Of a DNA stretch of 31,676 nt, positions 15,949-24,414 are shown in pieces. Made by a program: the position numbers and the translations under genes. This stretch comes from CAYNNP01 sp964398215. GTDB lineage: Bacteria > Planctomycetota > Planctomycetia > Pirellulales > Pirellulaceae. Each line of letters starts with the position of its first letter. Within the stretch, counting starts at the first letter, position 1. Below the pieces are notes generated by a model. The model had not been told where the DNA came from. It ran no database searches and was given only the letters and a program-made list of their open reading frames with translations. The DNA is taken from positions 1 through 31,676 of the forward strand of contig CAYNNP010000047.1 in the NCBI GenBank assembly GCA_964398215.1, given 5' to 3'.

Positions 15949-17316
15949 ATGGCAAGCACGAATCCCTTTCGCCAAATCGCGGTTGGGCTGTCCTGCTTGG
16001 CGTTGATCTGGACACTTGGCTGTTCGGCCAATTCTATCCACAAGACGGACTCGGCTCGGAATGCTTTTGCCGCTGGCGATTTGACCGCAGCGCGCGAAAA
16101 CCTGCAAGCCTTGGCTGAATCCAAAAAACGCTCCGCGATCAGTAACGAACTGGATCTTGCCATCGTTGACTTGGCGGATGGTAACCACCGTGGCGCCGAA
16201 GGAAAGCTGCGAGCCCTGCGTGATAAATTTGACTCACTGCCAAAATTTTCGCCGATCGGTGAAGCCGCATCGATCGTCACCGATGACAATGCCCGGCCCT
16301 TTCGGCCTGCAAGCTACGAACAAGTAATGGTGCGTACGATGCTGGCACTGTGTTCTTTGGCCGGTGACGGTTCGGACGCGGAAGCTTATTCGCTGCAAGC
16401 ATTCAAGCTGCAAAATGAATTCGCCCAGCAAGCACACGAACGCGGGGTTGCTGACGCAGCAAACTTGTTCCAGCCGATTGCAATTGCGCCCTATCTGCGC
16501 GGGATGATTCGCGAGGCGACCTATCTTGATTACGACGACGCAGCCCGTGCCTATGCATTGGTGCAGAGCATCCAACCGGACTTTGCCCCGGCGGCTCAGG
16601 ACTCCCAGCGCGCAGCAACTGGCGTCCACTGCCAACCAGGACATGGTGTGCTGTATGTACTGGCCTGCGTCGGCCGAGGACCTGTGTTGACGGAGACCAC
16701 GGCGCCCACGACGACTGAAGCTCTGAAGATCGCATCTCTCGCATTGCAAAAACAACGCAACGATGAGCGCAACGAAATCGCAATTCCCAACATTGCGTCC
16801 GTAAAAATCCCCATCGTGATTGTTCCTCCCAGTCGTGTCGCTTCGGTGGACGTCAGCGTCGAAGGCAAGCTTTTCGGCACAACGCAAACGCTGACCGATG
16901 TGGGCGAACTGGCTGCCAATCAGTTGGCCGCTGAAATGCCGTGGACGATCGCTCGCGCCGTTGTCCGCCGCGTCTCCAAAGAAGCGGCTGTCGCGAAAGT
17001 ATCGGATTCATTGGGACTGACCGGCAATGCTCAATCAATCTTCCAGTTCGCAACGGCTTCGGTCTGGAGTCGCAGCGAAGGCGCCGATCTACGATGCTGG
17101 GGATTGCTACCACGCGAAATCCAAGTGCTCCGTGCTGAACTCCCAGCTGGAACACATCGTGTACTGTTGACGTCGGCTGGCCCCAACGGAAAACAGTACG
17201 CAAGCAAAACCACAACGGTATCCATTGGCGATGGCTCCAATAAGTACTTGGTCGTGATCGCTCCCGATGAAGCGATCTATCTCGCGAATGAACCAAACGC
17301 GACAAGCGACAACTAG
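15949..17316 (+). CDS. COG3014-like lipoprotein, partner of the LpoB-like protein
   Basis: This is a 455-residue protein from the ATG at 15949. A TTG at 15910 overlaps the stop of the previous gene (TTGA) and is an alternative start that would lengthen the signal peptide. The lipobox region reads WTLGC with C25. An N-terminal helical, TPR-like segment follows (residues about 30-220: ARNAFAAGDLTAARENLQAL, ELDLAIVDLADGNHRGAEGKL). Then comes GHGVLYVLACVGRGP, a beta-rich segment with IPIVIVPPSRVASVDVSV, and a C-terminal LPAGTHRVLL strand similar to PEGA-type domains. The same architecture (lipoprotein, repeats, then G-x-G/V-x-V-x-V block) is known in COG3014 proteins, which in gammaproteobacteria also neighbour LpoB-like genes. 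An envelope role with the upstream lipoprotein is therefore likely. The family call is from memory and moderately sure. Confidence 0.7.
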   Translation: MASTNPFRQIAVGLSCLALIWTLGCSANSIHKTDSARNAFAAGDLTAARENLQALAESKKRSAISNELDLAIVDLADGNHRGAEGKLRALRDKFDSLPKFSPIGEAASIVTDDNARPFRPASYEQVMVRTMLALCSLAGDGSDAEAYSLQAFKLQNEFAQQAHERGVADAANLFQPIAIAPYLRGMIREATYLDYDDAARAYALVQSIQPDFAPAAQDSQRAATGVHCQPGHGVLYVLACVGRGPVLTETTAPTTTEALKIASLALQKQRNDERNEIAIPNIASVKIPIVIVPPSRVASVDVSVEGKLFGTTQTLTDVGELAANQLAAEMPWTIARAVVRRVSKEAAVAKVSDSLGLTGNAQSIFQFATASVWSRSEGADLRCWGLLPREIQVLRAELPAGTHRVLLTSAGPNGKQYASKTTTVSIGDGSNKYLVVIAPDEAIYLANEPNATSDN

Positions 17317-17323
17317 CATTCAT

Positions 17324-17346
17324 GCCACGGTTCGTTAGCTGTAGCT
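17324..17346 (+). repeat. Short intergenic palindromic motif, copy C
   Basis: GCCACGG, TTCGTTAG and GTAGCT follow one another in the 40-base gap between two convergent genes. The same blocks occur at 11705-11760 and, inverted, at 4411-4442. The copy is short, so relatedness is tentative. Confidence 0.4.
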
Positions 17347-17356
17347 CGCAAAGTGC

Positions 17357-18838
17357 TTACTTGTGCACACGGCTGTGCAGCTGAGAAATCGTTTCTCGGT
17401 GCGTGTTACTTTCAGCAAGATTCTTGTACTCTCGCGGATCATTCTCGGCATCGTAAAGCTCTTCAGTGCCGTCACCGTATCGAATGTATCGCCACCGCTT
17501 GCCGCTCAAAACATAGTCATCTGAATTGACGTACGTTTTCACAACACGGGTGGTTTTGATCGAGGGATTCTGTAATAGAGCCGTCAGTGAAACGCCATCC
17601 AGGTCGCGAGACGGCAAACCGGCCATTTCCGATAGCGTCGGATACAGGTCCAGCAAGCTAACAGGTTCGTGGCAAAGTGCGCCGGCTTTCGTTTCTACTC
17701 CGCTGATAATCAACGGAACTTGTGTCGAGTGAATCCAACCGGATTGCTTGCCCCAAGCTTGCTTTTCGCCAAGGTGCCAGCCATGATCGCTGAACATCAC
17801 AACAATGGTATTGTCCGCATGTCGGCTTTCGTCCAGGAAATTCAGCAGTTGCCCCAACTGATGATCGACAAACGAGATACTTGCCAAATACGCTTGAACC
17901 GCGTGCTTCCATTGCCCGTGCTTGATCACGTGCGCGTGAGTCCCCGCAGTCACCGCGCTCAACGCGCGTGTCTTTCCAGCAGCCGGCACGTCGGCCAAGT
18001 CGTCAGGGATCGTATCGGGCAACTGGATTGAATCGAGCGGATACAAATCGAAGTACTTTTTCGGTGCGTAAAGCGGAATGTGGGGACGGTAAAATCCAAC
18101 CGCCATAAAAAACGGTTTGCCTGCGGGCTGCGACTTCATTTTCTCGATCGCCCAATTGGTTATCTTGCCATCGCCGAATGCTGCGTCGGGCAAATCGAAT
18201 GCCGACCAGTCAAACGACTCACCCTTGCGATCTTTGGGGTACCGTTCACTGGACATGTGATTGAAAGGCAACACATATCGCTTGCCACCCGGTCCGCTGG
18301 CGATCACATGCTGCGGGTTTTCAGAGCCCTTGCTGTTCAGTTCTCCTTTGGTGTACTCCACATCTTTACTGCCAAACGGACTCCAACGCTGCTCGGGTGT
18401 GTAACTGTCCTGAAAGATTGCTCGGGTGACGCTCTTCTTGTGGTGGATTTTTCCAGTGCCATAGGTCGTGTATCCGTGATCGACAAAAAACTGAGGCAAC
18501 ATTTTGTAGGCGGTGTGGTCGAATTTTCCACCGTTGCCATAAACCTTGGTTACCGTCGCGGCGAGCCCAGTCAGTATCGCCGTTCGCGAAGGCTGACACA
18601 GCGGCGTCGTGCAATGAGCATTTGTAAATGCGACTCCGCGCTTGGCGAGCCGATCCATGTTGGGGGTCTTGGCTTGCGGATGTCCTTTCAAATAGCCAAC
18701 CCAATTGTTCAAGTCGTCTATACTGACCATGAGAACGTTTGGACGCGATTCGATCGGCACACCTTTCGCAGATTGCCCTGGCGCCACAGCAGCCATCATC
18801 GAAGAAACAACCAGCAGTACAGACCAACGCCAATTCAT
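17357..18838 (-). CDS. Secreted sulfatase, iduronate-2-sulfatase-like
   Basis: This is a 493-residue type I sulfatase read from the ATG at 18838, with GGGAG about 9 bases upstream; the frame stays open to 18964 but with no signal-like sequence. Residues 1-20 are the signal peptide. The core begins RPNVLMVSIDDLNNWVGYL with metal ligands D41 and D42. The formylglycine motif is CQPSR (C81). KIHHKK, FFMAVGFYRPH and FSDHGWHLGE (D351, H352) complete the active-site blocks. The DDLNNWVG sequence is typical of the planctomycete S1 subgroup related to iduronate-2-sulfatase. The substrate is probably a sulfated glycan outside the cytoplasm. It differs from the sulfatase at 10021 in most linker regions, so it is not a recent duplicate. 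It is divergent from the HzsA-related gene. Confidence 0.93.
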   Translation of the reverse strand: MNWRWSVLLVVSSMMAAVAPGQSAKGVPIESRPNVLMVSIDDLNNWVGYLKGHPQAKTPNMDRLAKRGVAFTNAHCTTPLCQPSRTAILTGLAATVTKVYGNGGKFDHTAYKMLPQFFVDHGYTTYGTGKIHHKKSVTRAIFQDSYTPEQRWSPFGSKDVEYTKGELNSKGSENPQHVIASGPGGKRYVLPFNHMSSERYPKDRKGESFDWSAFDLPDAAFGDGKITNWAIEKMKSQPAGKPFFMAVGFYRPHIPLYAPKKYFDLYPLDSIQLPDTIPDDLADVPAAGKTRALSAVTAGTHAHVIKHGQWKHAVQAYLASISFVDHQLGQLLNFLDESRHADNTIVVMFSDHGWHLGEKQAWGKQSGWIHSTQVPLIISGVETKAGALCHEPVSLLDLYPTLSEMAGLPSRDLDGVSLTALLQNPSIKTTRVVKTYVNSDDYVLSGKRWRYIRYGDGTEELYDAENDPREYKNLAESNTHRETISQLHSRVHK

Positions 18839-19040
18839 ATTCCAACTCCCGTTCTCTTGTACCGCAAAAGCTATCGAAGCTTCACGAACCGGCAACACAT
18901 TTTCGATGCAAGCTTGTCCAGCAAATGGTTGCTTGGCCGCTGTCAAATTTTTTGCAGCAATCATACTTCCCGCTACAAACTAGACTAAAATCCTATCAGA
19001 TCAGTCGTCATTGATGGATTCAAACTCAAGAGCCTTTGCA
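18839..19040. promoter_or_regulatory. Divergent promoter region, sulfatase and HzsA-related gene
   Basis: This 202-base gap separates two divergently transcribed genes, so it should carry both promoters. On the plus strand TAAAAT (18986-18991) is a fair -10 box, but the matching -35 is poor. GGGAG on the minus strand close to 18848 is the sulfatase ribosome binding site. No clear shared operator is seen. Co-regulation is possible but not shown. Confidence 0.35.
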
Positions 19041-22000
19041 ATGTTTCAACCTTCGCGCGTCATCACGTGGTCAATTGCTTTTTTAATTTGTGCGACTGTC
19101 GGAAACTCTGCGGAAATCGACAAACGCTATCCGCAACCGATTGAGATGGATGTTCCCCACATCTCGTCAGACAAATCGGTAAAGTTCGATTACGACATTG
19201 TTTACATTCGCACGCCCCGAAAAGGCGACGATGTCCAATCCAAGTGGGCCGAGATCGCTCATCCGGTTTCGATGGACCCAGGTGCCGACTTGATGCTGCT
19301 GCATCCCGATGGCAGCGAAGAAGTGCTGGTCGAAGGCGGCGATGGAGCGGTGACCGATCCGGTGATGTCGCTGGATGGCCAGTGGGTAATTTATTCGCGC
19401 ATCCACGACATGAAGACAAATTGGGCGGGACGTTATCCCAAGTCGGGCGCGGACATTTACAAGCTACATCTGAAGACTCGCAAGATCGTTCAACTGACTC
19501 AGCAGCAGTTTTCGCCGAACACGGGAGCGGCGGATTGGGCGAGCGATTTTGTTTCAAATGAAAAGGAAAAGACGTATCTTGATTATGGCGTTTTCAACAC
19601 AGGTCCATGTCCCTTGCCCAACGGTCGCATCGTCTTTACCAGCAACCGCGACGCTTTCCGTCCACCTCAACACAACGGACCGACACTGCAGCTATTCGTG
19701 ATGGACGATGACGGCAAGAACGTGCAGTGCATCGGCCATCTGAACATTAGCATGGCCCTGCATCCGACGGTTCTGAAAGACGGGCGTATCATTTTCAGTT
19801 CGATGGAATCACAGTCACTTCGCAACGGAATTTTGTGGGGACTTTGGAGCATTCACCCCGACGGAACCAACTGGGCACCCGTGATCAGTGCGTTCGATAC
19901 CGGCGGAGCGCCCAATGCCTTTCACTTTCAATCTCAGTTATCCGACGGTTCAATTATCGCCGAGGAATATTACAACTTTAACAACAGCGGTTTCGGTTCG
20001 TACTTCAAACTGCCGCCCGCCACGCCGTCGAAATATTCGGCGTTCGGCCCCGGCGACCTGAGCGATCCCCGCAATCCGCCACTTCGGGTCGGACGATTCT
20101 ATAATAGTAAACCCAAACTCTACCGGTTGCCGTTCAGCCCCTACGGAATTGAATCGTTCACGCGGTTCGCCAACAACGGCGAAGGCCCATCTGACCCGTC
20201 GGTCTTAGAGCAAAAGGATTCGCCCGGCGTGGGCAAGTTCACGCATCCCGCCGCAGCGCCGGACAATCATCTGTTAACCGTTTACACGCCTGGGCCTGCG
20301 AACCATCAACACGGTTTGCAAAAGCCCGCCATCGATGGTGGCTTGTACTTAATCAAAGACGGCCATCCGATCGACGAACCCAATCAAATGCGGCTAATCA
20401 AAAACGATCCCAAGTACAACGAACAGTTCCCGCGAGCCGTCGTTCCCTACGAAAGAATCTATGGCATCAAGCAACCGCAAACGATCCAGCCGGTCGCCAA
20501 CGATGGATCCAAGTCGCCGCAATTGCCAGCAGGAACGCCTTTCGGTTTGGTCGGCAGTTCCAGTTTGTACAAACGCGAAAGTTATCCTGGCGGCAAAGTT
20601 CCCGATGGCGGCGTGACGGGGACGTTCGCGGGTACGGCGGATTCGACGGGCTATCGCGGACTCGATCCGTTCAACACATCGCAAAACGGCGCCTCGCTGA
20701 ATTGGTTTAACCAAGGCGCCGATGCGGGCTTGTACGAAAACGATCAGATTCACGCCGTGCGTTTCTTAGCGATGGAGCCAACCACCGACCGGCATCGCGG
20801 GCCAAACAGCGGGCGTTTGTTTTTTAGCCACGCTCAAGAACGTTTGCGGATACTGGGCGAAGTTCCCGTCAGGAAGTTCAACAAAACCAATCGCCAGCCG
20901 GTCGACCCCGATGGCAATCCGGACACCAGTTTTCTGGCCAAGATTCCCGCCGATACCGCGTTCACTTTTCAAACGCTGGACAAGCACGGCATGGTGCTGA
21001 ATATGTCTCAAACTTGGCACCAAGTTCGTCCCGGCGAGGTGCGGCACGATTGCGGCGGTTGCCATTCTCACAGCCAAGAACCAACGCAATTCGAGGACAC
21101 TTTTGCCGCCACGGATCTTTACAGTATCGCCGATCTGACTCGAAAAACACCTCTGTTGACCAGCAAGAAAAACGATCAATCAGGCAAACGCTTCGACACG
21201 GAAGACTCCACTGGCTTGCGTTATCATCCTGGCGGCGTGGCCAACGTCGAGTACTTTCGCGACGTGCAGCCGATCTTAAAGCGAAGTTGTATTGCCTGCC
21301 ATACCGAGCAGGATGGAAAACAGCCGGCGGGCAACTTGAACTTGGATGCCGACAGCGAGCAAGTCAAAGTACCCAATCGTGGCGAATGGCCCGGCAGTTA
21401 TTACCGACTGGCAGCCGACTCGAGCGCCAAGTTCGGGCACAAACCAGTGATTCACAATGGGACATGGCGACAGACGAATGCTTCTCGCTACATTCGCAAA
21501 TTTCAATCGCGTCGCAGCTTGCTAGTTTGGAAAATATACGCTCAGCGGCTGGACGGTTGGAGCAACGACGACTTTCCCACCGCGCACGTGCCGGGTGATG
21601 CGAACACATTGCGGTTAAAGGGAGAACCGATTCCAAACACGCAGGCCAATCGCGACCGCTCGGATCTCGACTTTCGCGGCCAGCAGATGCCGCCAGCCGA
21701 AGCGGTGAAAGCCGGCAAAGTTCAGCCATTGTCCGATGAAGATCGCCGCATGATCGTCCGTTGGATCGATCTGGGTTGTCCTATCGACTTGGATTTTGAT
21801 CCAGCCAATCCCGATCGGCGAGGCTACGGATGGATGTGCGACGACAAGCGGCCGACTTTAACCCTCAGTGAACCCAAACGCGGCGAGAACGACTCGCTCT
21901 CGCAAATCCTAGTCGGCATGGACGATTATTATTCGGGCTTGGACGAAGAGAGTTTTCATGTGACGGCGGATTTTGAAATCGACGGCGTCGCGGCCGGCAA

Positions 22001-22160
22001 AGATCTTTCGCCTCGATTCAAATCGTTAAGCGAGGGCGTGTTTGCGCTGCCAATAAAGCAAAAGATCAAATCACTCGCCAAGGGAACCATCACCGTTTCG
22101 GTCAAGGATCACCAAGGCAACGTGACAAAGATCGAAAGGTCCTTTTCTGTTAAGCCCTGA
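19041..22160 (+). CDS. HzsA-related di-heme cytochrome c protein
   Basis: This is a 1039-residue exported protein from the ATG at 19041; an ATG at 19014 would add 9 residues. A signal peptide (ending VGNSA) is followed by a beta-propeller-like region with PD40/TolB-type blades (residues about 50-350: SLDGQWVIYS, LPNGRIVFTSNRDA, LKDGRIIFSS). The C-terminal half carries two c-type haem motifs, CGGCH (C671, C674, H675) and CIACH (C750, C753, H754). A final small beta domain (about residues 960-1039) resembles an Ig-like module. The order propeller then di-haem domain is that of the alpha subunit of anammox hydrazine synthase. In non-anammox planctomycetes such homologues are catalogued as HzsA-related proteins of unknown role. 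No beta or gamma subunit is nearby, so hydrazine synthesis is unlikely. A redox enzyme acting on a small substrate in the periplasm is the inference. Confidence 0.85.
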   Translation: MFQPSRVITWSIAFLICATVGNSAEIDKRYPQPIEMDVPHISSDKSVKFDYDIVYIRTPRKGDDVQSKWAEIAHPVSMDPGADLMLLHPDGSEEVLVEGGDGAVTDPVMSLDGQWVIYSRIHDMKTNWAGRYPKSGADIYKLHLKTRKIVQLTQQQFSPNTGAADWASDFVSNEKEKTYLDYGVFNTGPCPLPNGRIVFTSNRDAFRPPQHNGPTLQLFVMDDDGKNVQCIGHLNISMALHPTVLKDGRIIFSSMESQSLRNGILWGLWSIHPDGTNWAPVISAFDTGGAPNAFHFQSQLSDGSIIAEEYYNFNNSGFGSYFKLPPATPSKYSAFGPGDLSDPRNPPLRVGRFYNSKPKLYRLPFSPYGIESFTRFANNGEGPSDPSVLEQKDSPGVGKFTHPAAAPDNHLLTVYTPGPANHQHGLQKPAIDGGLYLIKDGHPIDEPNQMRLIKNDPKYNEQFPRAVVPYERIYGIKQPQTIQPVANDGSKSPQLPAGTPFGLVGSSSLYKRESYPGGKVPDGGVTGTFAGTADSTGYRGLDPFNTSQNGASLNWFNQGADAGLYENDQIHAVRFLAMEPTTDRHRGPNSGRLFFSHAQERLRILGEVPVRKFNKTNRQPVDPDGNPDTSFLAKIPADTAFTFQTLDKHGMVLNMSQTWHQVRPGEVRHDCGGCHSHSQEPTQFEDTFAATDLYSIADLTRKTPLLTSKKNDQSGKRFDTEDSTGLRYHPGGVANVEYFRDVQPILKRSCIACHTEQDGKQPAGNLNLDADSEQVKVPNRGEWPGSYYRLAADSSAKFGHKPVIHNGTWRQTNASRYIRKFQSRRSLLVWKIYAQRLDGWSNDDFPTAHVPGDANTLRLKGEPIPNTQANRDRSDLDFRGQQMPPAEAVKAGKVQPLSDEDRRMIVRWIDLGCPIDLDFDPANPDRRGYGWMCDDKRPTLTLSEPKRGENDSLSQILVGMDDYYSGLDEESFHVTADFEIDGVAAGKDLSPRFKSLSEGVFALPIKQKIKSLAKGTITVSVKDHQGNVTKIERSFSVKP

Positions 22161-22187
22161 CAAGTACCCAGGCTCGCGCTCAACGAA

Positions 22188-22649
22188 TCAACGCTTGCCA
22201 GGTGCATCGACCAGCTTGGTGAACTCCCCCTGGTCAAACCAGATGACGCCGCATTGGAAGCAGGTGTCGATGACTGCGTTGCCAGGGCCGCCATAAGCGT
22301 GGGTGTCGAAAGTCTGAGCACACGTGGGGCAAAGCCTGCGGACGTTGAGTTGCTTAGGGTCTAATGGCATGGGAATGTTTTGTGGGTCCGGCTTCATAGC
22401 GCGAAGATGTCGCACAAGACTTGCGAATACTTCTTGTTGAAACAGCATTCCCTTGCACGACGAACAGCCAGCAAACTGGCAACCACCAACGGCGCCGATC
22501 CGCAATTCGGTTTGGCAAACAGGACAGCTAACACCCGTCGCACGATCGGTCAGTGTGCCTGACTCATCAAAAAACAATTTCACTGCACCCGGCACGGGAG
22601 TTTCAGCGGACGAAGGCATCGAAGGCGATGAGCCAGTTGAGTTGTTCAT
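22188..22649 (-). CDS. Double zinc-ribbon (zf-TFIIB-like) protein
   Basis: This is a 153-residue protein read from the ATG at 22649. After a Ser/Pro-rich N-terminus, two similar zinc ribbons are seen. The first is CPVC (about residues 42-45) with CSSC some 20 residues later, followed by KGMLFQQEVFASLV. The second is CPTC with CFQC, followed by GVIWFDQGEFTKLV. The pattern C-P-x-C, C-x-x-C, then a G-x-W/L-F-x-x-x-E-helix is that of the zf-TFIIB family (PF13453). Such short proteins bind zinc and are of uncertain role. It has no signal or membrane segment and so is cytoplasmic. It is convergent with the HzsA-related gene, only 27 bases apart, and divergent from the DUF1080-like gene. Confidence 0.85.
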   Translation of the reverse strand: MNNSTGSSPSMPSSAETPVPGAVKLFFDESGTLTDRATGVSCPVCQTELRIGAVGGCQFAGCSSCKGMLFQQEVFASLVRHLRAMKPDPQNIPMPLDPKQLNVRRLCPTCAQTFDTHAYGGPGNAVIDTCFQCGVIWFDQGEFTKLVDAPGKR

Positions 22650-22971
22650 GGTGAAAAACAATCTTGAGACTTACGGATTTGTGTCAATGTAAGTCTAGGT
22701 CACCAAAGTGGCCGAAGATTGAGAAATGCAAGGCAATTCCTTCCGCCTTTCCGGCCCGAAATCTACGCCCCGTTTGAAGTCCAGGCTATGGTCGATCCAA
22801 AAGTGCATCAGCTGAACAAACCAATCCATCAAAGAATCGCTACGTCATTGCGATATGTTTACAATGATCGACCGATGCTCCGGCACACAAAACTCTGCTG
22901 GATACAGCCTACCCCAAGCCCGTAATGGGTTTACGCTCATTGAACTTGGCCCACCCAACCTTGGATCCAAC
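22650..22971. other. Divergent intergenic region with a palindrome and a pilin-leader-like relic
   Basis: AGACTTAC (22667-22674) and GTAAGTCT (22689-22696) form a perfect 8-base stem with a 14-base loop, 18 bases ahead of the zinc-ribbon start; it could be an operator or leader hairpin. The right end reads, in frame with the next gene, GFTLIEL (22926-22946), the hallmark of type IV pilin leaders, but no hydrophobic segment follows. No clear sigma-70 boxes are seen. The remaining ~200 bases show nothing recognisable. Confidence 0.5.
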
Positions 22972-24342
22972 ATGCGAACTACCACAGCGGTATCTCGTTT
23001 CGCCATCTTTCTTTCATTCATCGTTGGTATCGTTTCGGCAGCAAGTGGCCAGTCGCCTAAGCCACCCAACGCCTGGATGTGCACTCCTGGCGAACTCATT
23101 TTCTCAGACGATTTTGACCCCGCCACGATCAGCGACCGTTGGTTCTTTAAGGCGGCCTTTGCGCTTCGTGATGGCGCGCTGTTGCGAACGAACGTTGACC
23201 CGACGGATACCAAACGAGTCTTCCTGAAAGAACCTTCCTTTCACAATACTGTCATTCAATTTGACTTCAAACTTGCTGGCCAAACGACCGACCTGCGGCT
23301 CGTGACTGGCAGCGGCGGACACTACAACAGCGTCACCCAAGTCCACACGGGGCACTTTCAGGTCAACACGCCGGTTGACCGCGACGCAGGGCTTGTGCCC
23401 GCGCAGCTCGGCGAATGCACTCGCAATCCTCATCCCGATCAGTGGCAAACCATGACGGTCGAATACTGGGACGACGAAATTGTTGCACACGTAAGCGACA
23501 ACGAATTCGTTCTGGGTAAACATCCGATCATTGACCGCACTCGAGAGTACTTCGCTTTTCAGTTCGATTTGCCCGGCGCCTCGATCGACAATGTCCAAGT
23601 CTGGCAGGCCTCCAGCCAACGCGATGACTGGACGAAAACTCGCAGCAAGCTCGTGATGACTCAGGCTAACCGCCAGCGCGTTAAACGTAGCCCGACCGAA
23701 CGATACAAAATCGAGCACATGAACCTCAAATCCCGATTGACTCTGAACGACCCCGCCTATCGAGACCTTGTGGCTAAGTACGAAAAGCTTCAATCCGCTC
23801 TGCACGTTGACTACCCGGAAGCCTTTATCACTCACAAACAAATCGGCAAAGTCATCGCAAAGAAAAAACAGCACATCAAGGCCACAGATCCCAACTTCAA
23901 GGCCATGGAAACCCTGGTCCACAAGTCACGTCGCGCGGAAGACGACTATATCCTTTCGACAAAGCCTGAACTTGCTCGTCTGAAACAGGATGGTGTCAAC
24001 AGAAACCGGTACCCATCGGAACTTGGCCTCGTCCGCGCCCAACTGGAAGCTGCTGGCGACAAGCAACTCGTTGCGCTAGTCGCCGAAACAGCTCGTCGAC
24101 AAACCGAGCTTGAAGCACGCTACCCGGAAGCTTTCCAAAGCGTGGATGCCGCCGTCGAAAAACGCAACGCCATCCGCAAATCCTTGAACGATGATCCCGC
24201 GTTCCAGGCTCGAAACAAAGCGGTTGTGGAATCTAGCAAGGCGATCAAGGCGTACGAGTACAAAGCCGACCTGAATCTCGCGAAACTCGAAGCCGCCTCC
24301 AAAGCCTATATGGATAAACTCAAGTCACCCAACGCACGCTGA
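22972..24342 (+). CDS. Secreted DUF1080-like (LamG-fold) protein with helical C-terminus
   Basis: This is a 456-residue protein. The ATG at 22972 is chosen because it starts a standard signal peptide (residues 1-26, ending ASGQ). The open frame reaches back to 22855 but those residues lack a plausible signal. Residues about 42-213 resemble the 3-keto-disaccharide hydrolase / DUF1080 beta-sandwich: LIFSDDFDP, WFFKAAFALRDGALLRT, TVIQFDFKLAG, WQTMTVEYWDDEIVAHVSD, DNVQVWQA. In planctomycetes this fold is often linked with carbohydrate or surface binding. The rest (about 215-456) is charged and helical with Lys/Glu/Ala-rich stretches (KYEKLQSALHVDYPEAF, RRQTELEARYPEAFQS), suggesting an internal repeat around YPEAF. 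No catalytic assignment is possible. Confidence 0.78.
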   Translation: MRTTTAVSRFAIFLSFIVGIVSAASGQSPKPPNAWMCTPGELIFSDDFDPATISDRWFFKAAFALRDGALLRTNVDPTDTKRVFLKEPSFHNTVIQFDFKLAGQTTDLRLVTGSGGHYNSVTQVHTGHFQVNTPVDRDAGLVPAQLGECTRNPHPDQWQTMTVEYWDDEIVAHVSDNEFVLGKHPIIDRTREYFAFQFDLPGASIDNVQVWQASSQRDDWTKTRSKLVMTQANRQRVKRSPTERYKIEHMNLKSRLTLNDPAYRDLVAKYEKLQSALHVDYPEAFITHKQIGKVIAKKKQHIKATDPNFKAMETLVHKSRRAEDDYILSTKPELARLKQDGVNRNRYPSELGLVRAQLEAAGDKQLVALVAETARRQTELEARYPEAFQSVDAAVEKRNAIRKSLNDDPAFQARNKAVVESSKAIKAYEYKADLNLAKLEAASKAYMDKLKSPNAR

Positions 24343-24414
24343 CCCGATGCTCTGACTTCGCGGAACTCGTCGAATCCCGAAGTCTGGCGACCGGCTACGC
24401 CACACCACGGAAGT

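Noticed and set aside
17357..18838. A recent duplication of the two sulfatases
   Set aside because: Their catalytic motifs differ (CRPSR and CQPSR) and the linker regions and lengths diverge widely.
19041..22160. A true hydrazine synthase locus
   Set aside because: Only an alpha-like protein is present; no beta/gamma subunits or anammox neighbours occur, so the anammox role was not assigned.
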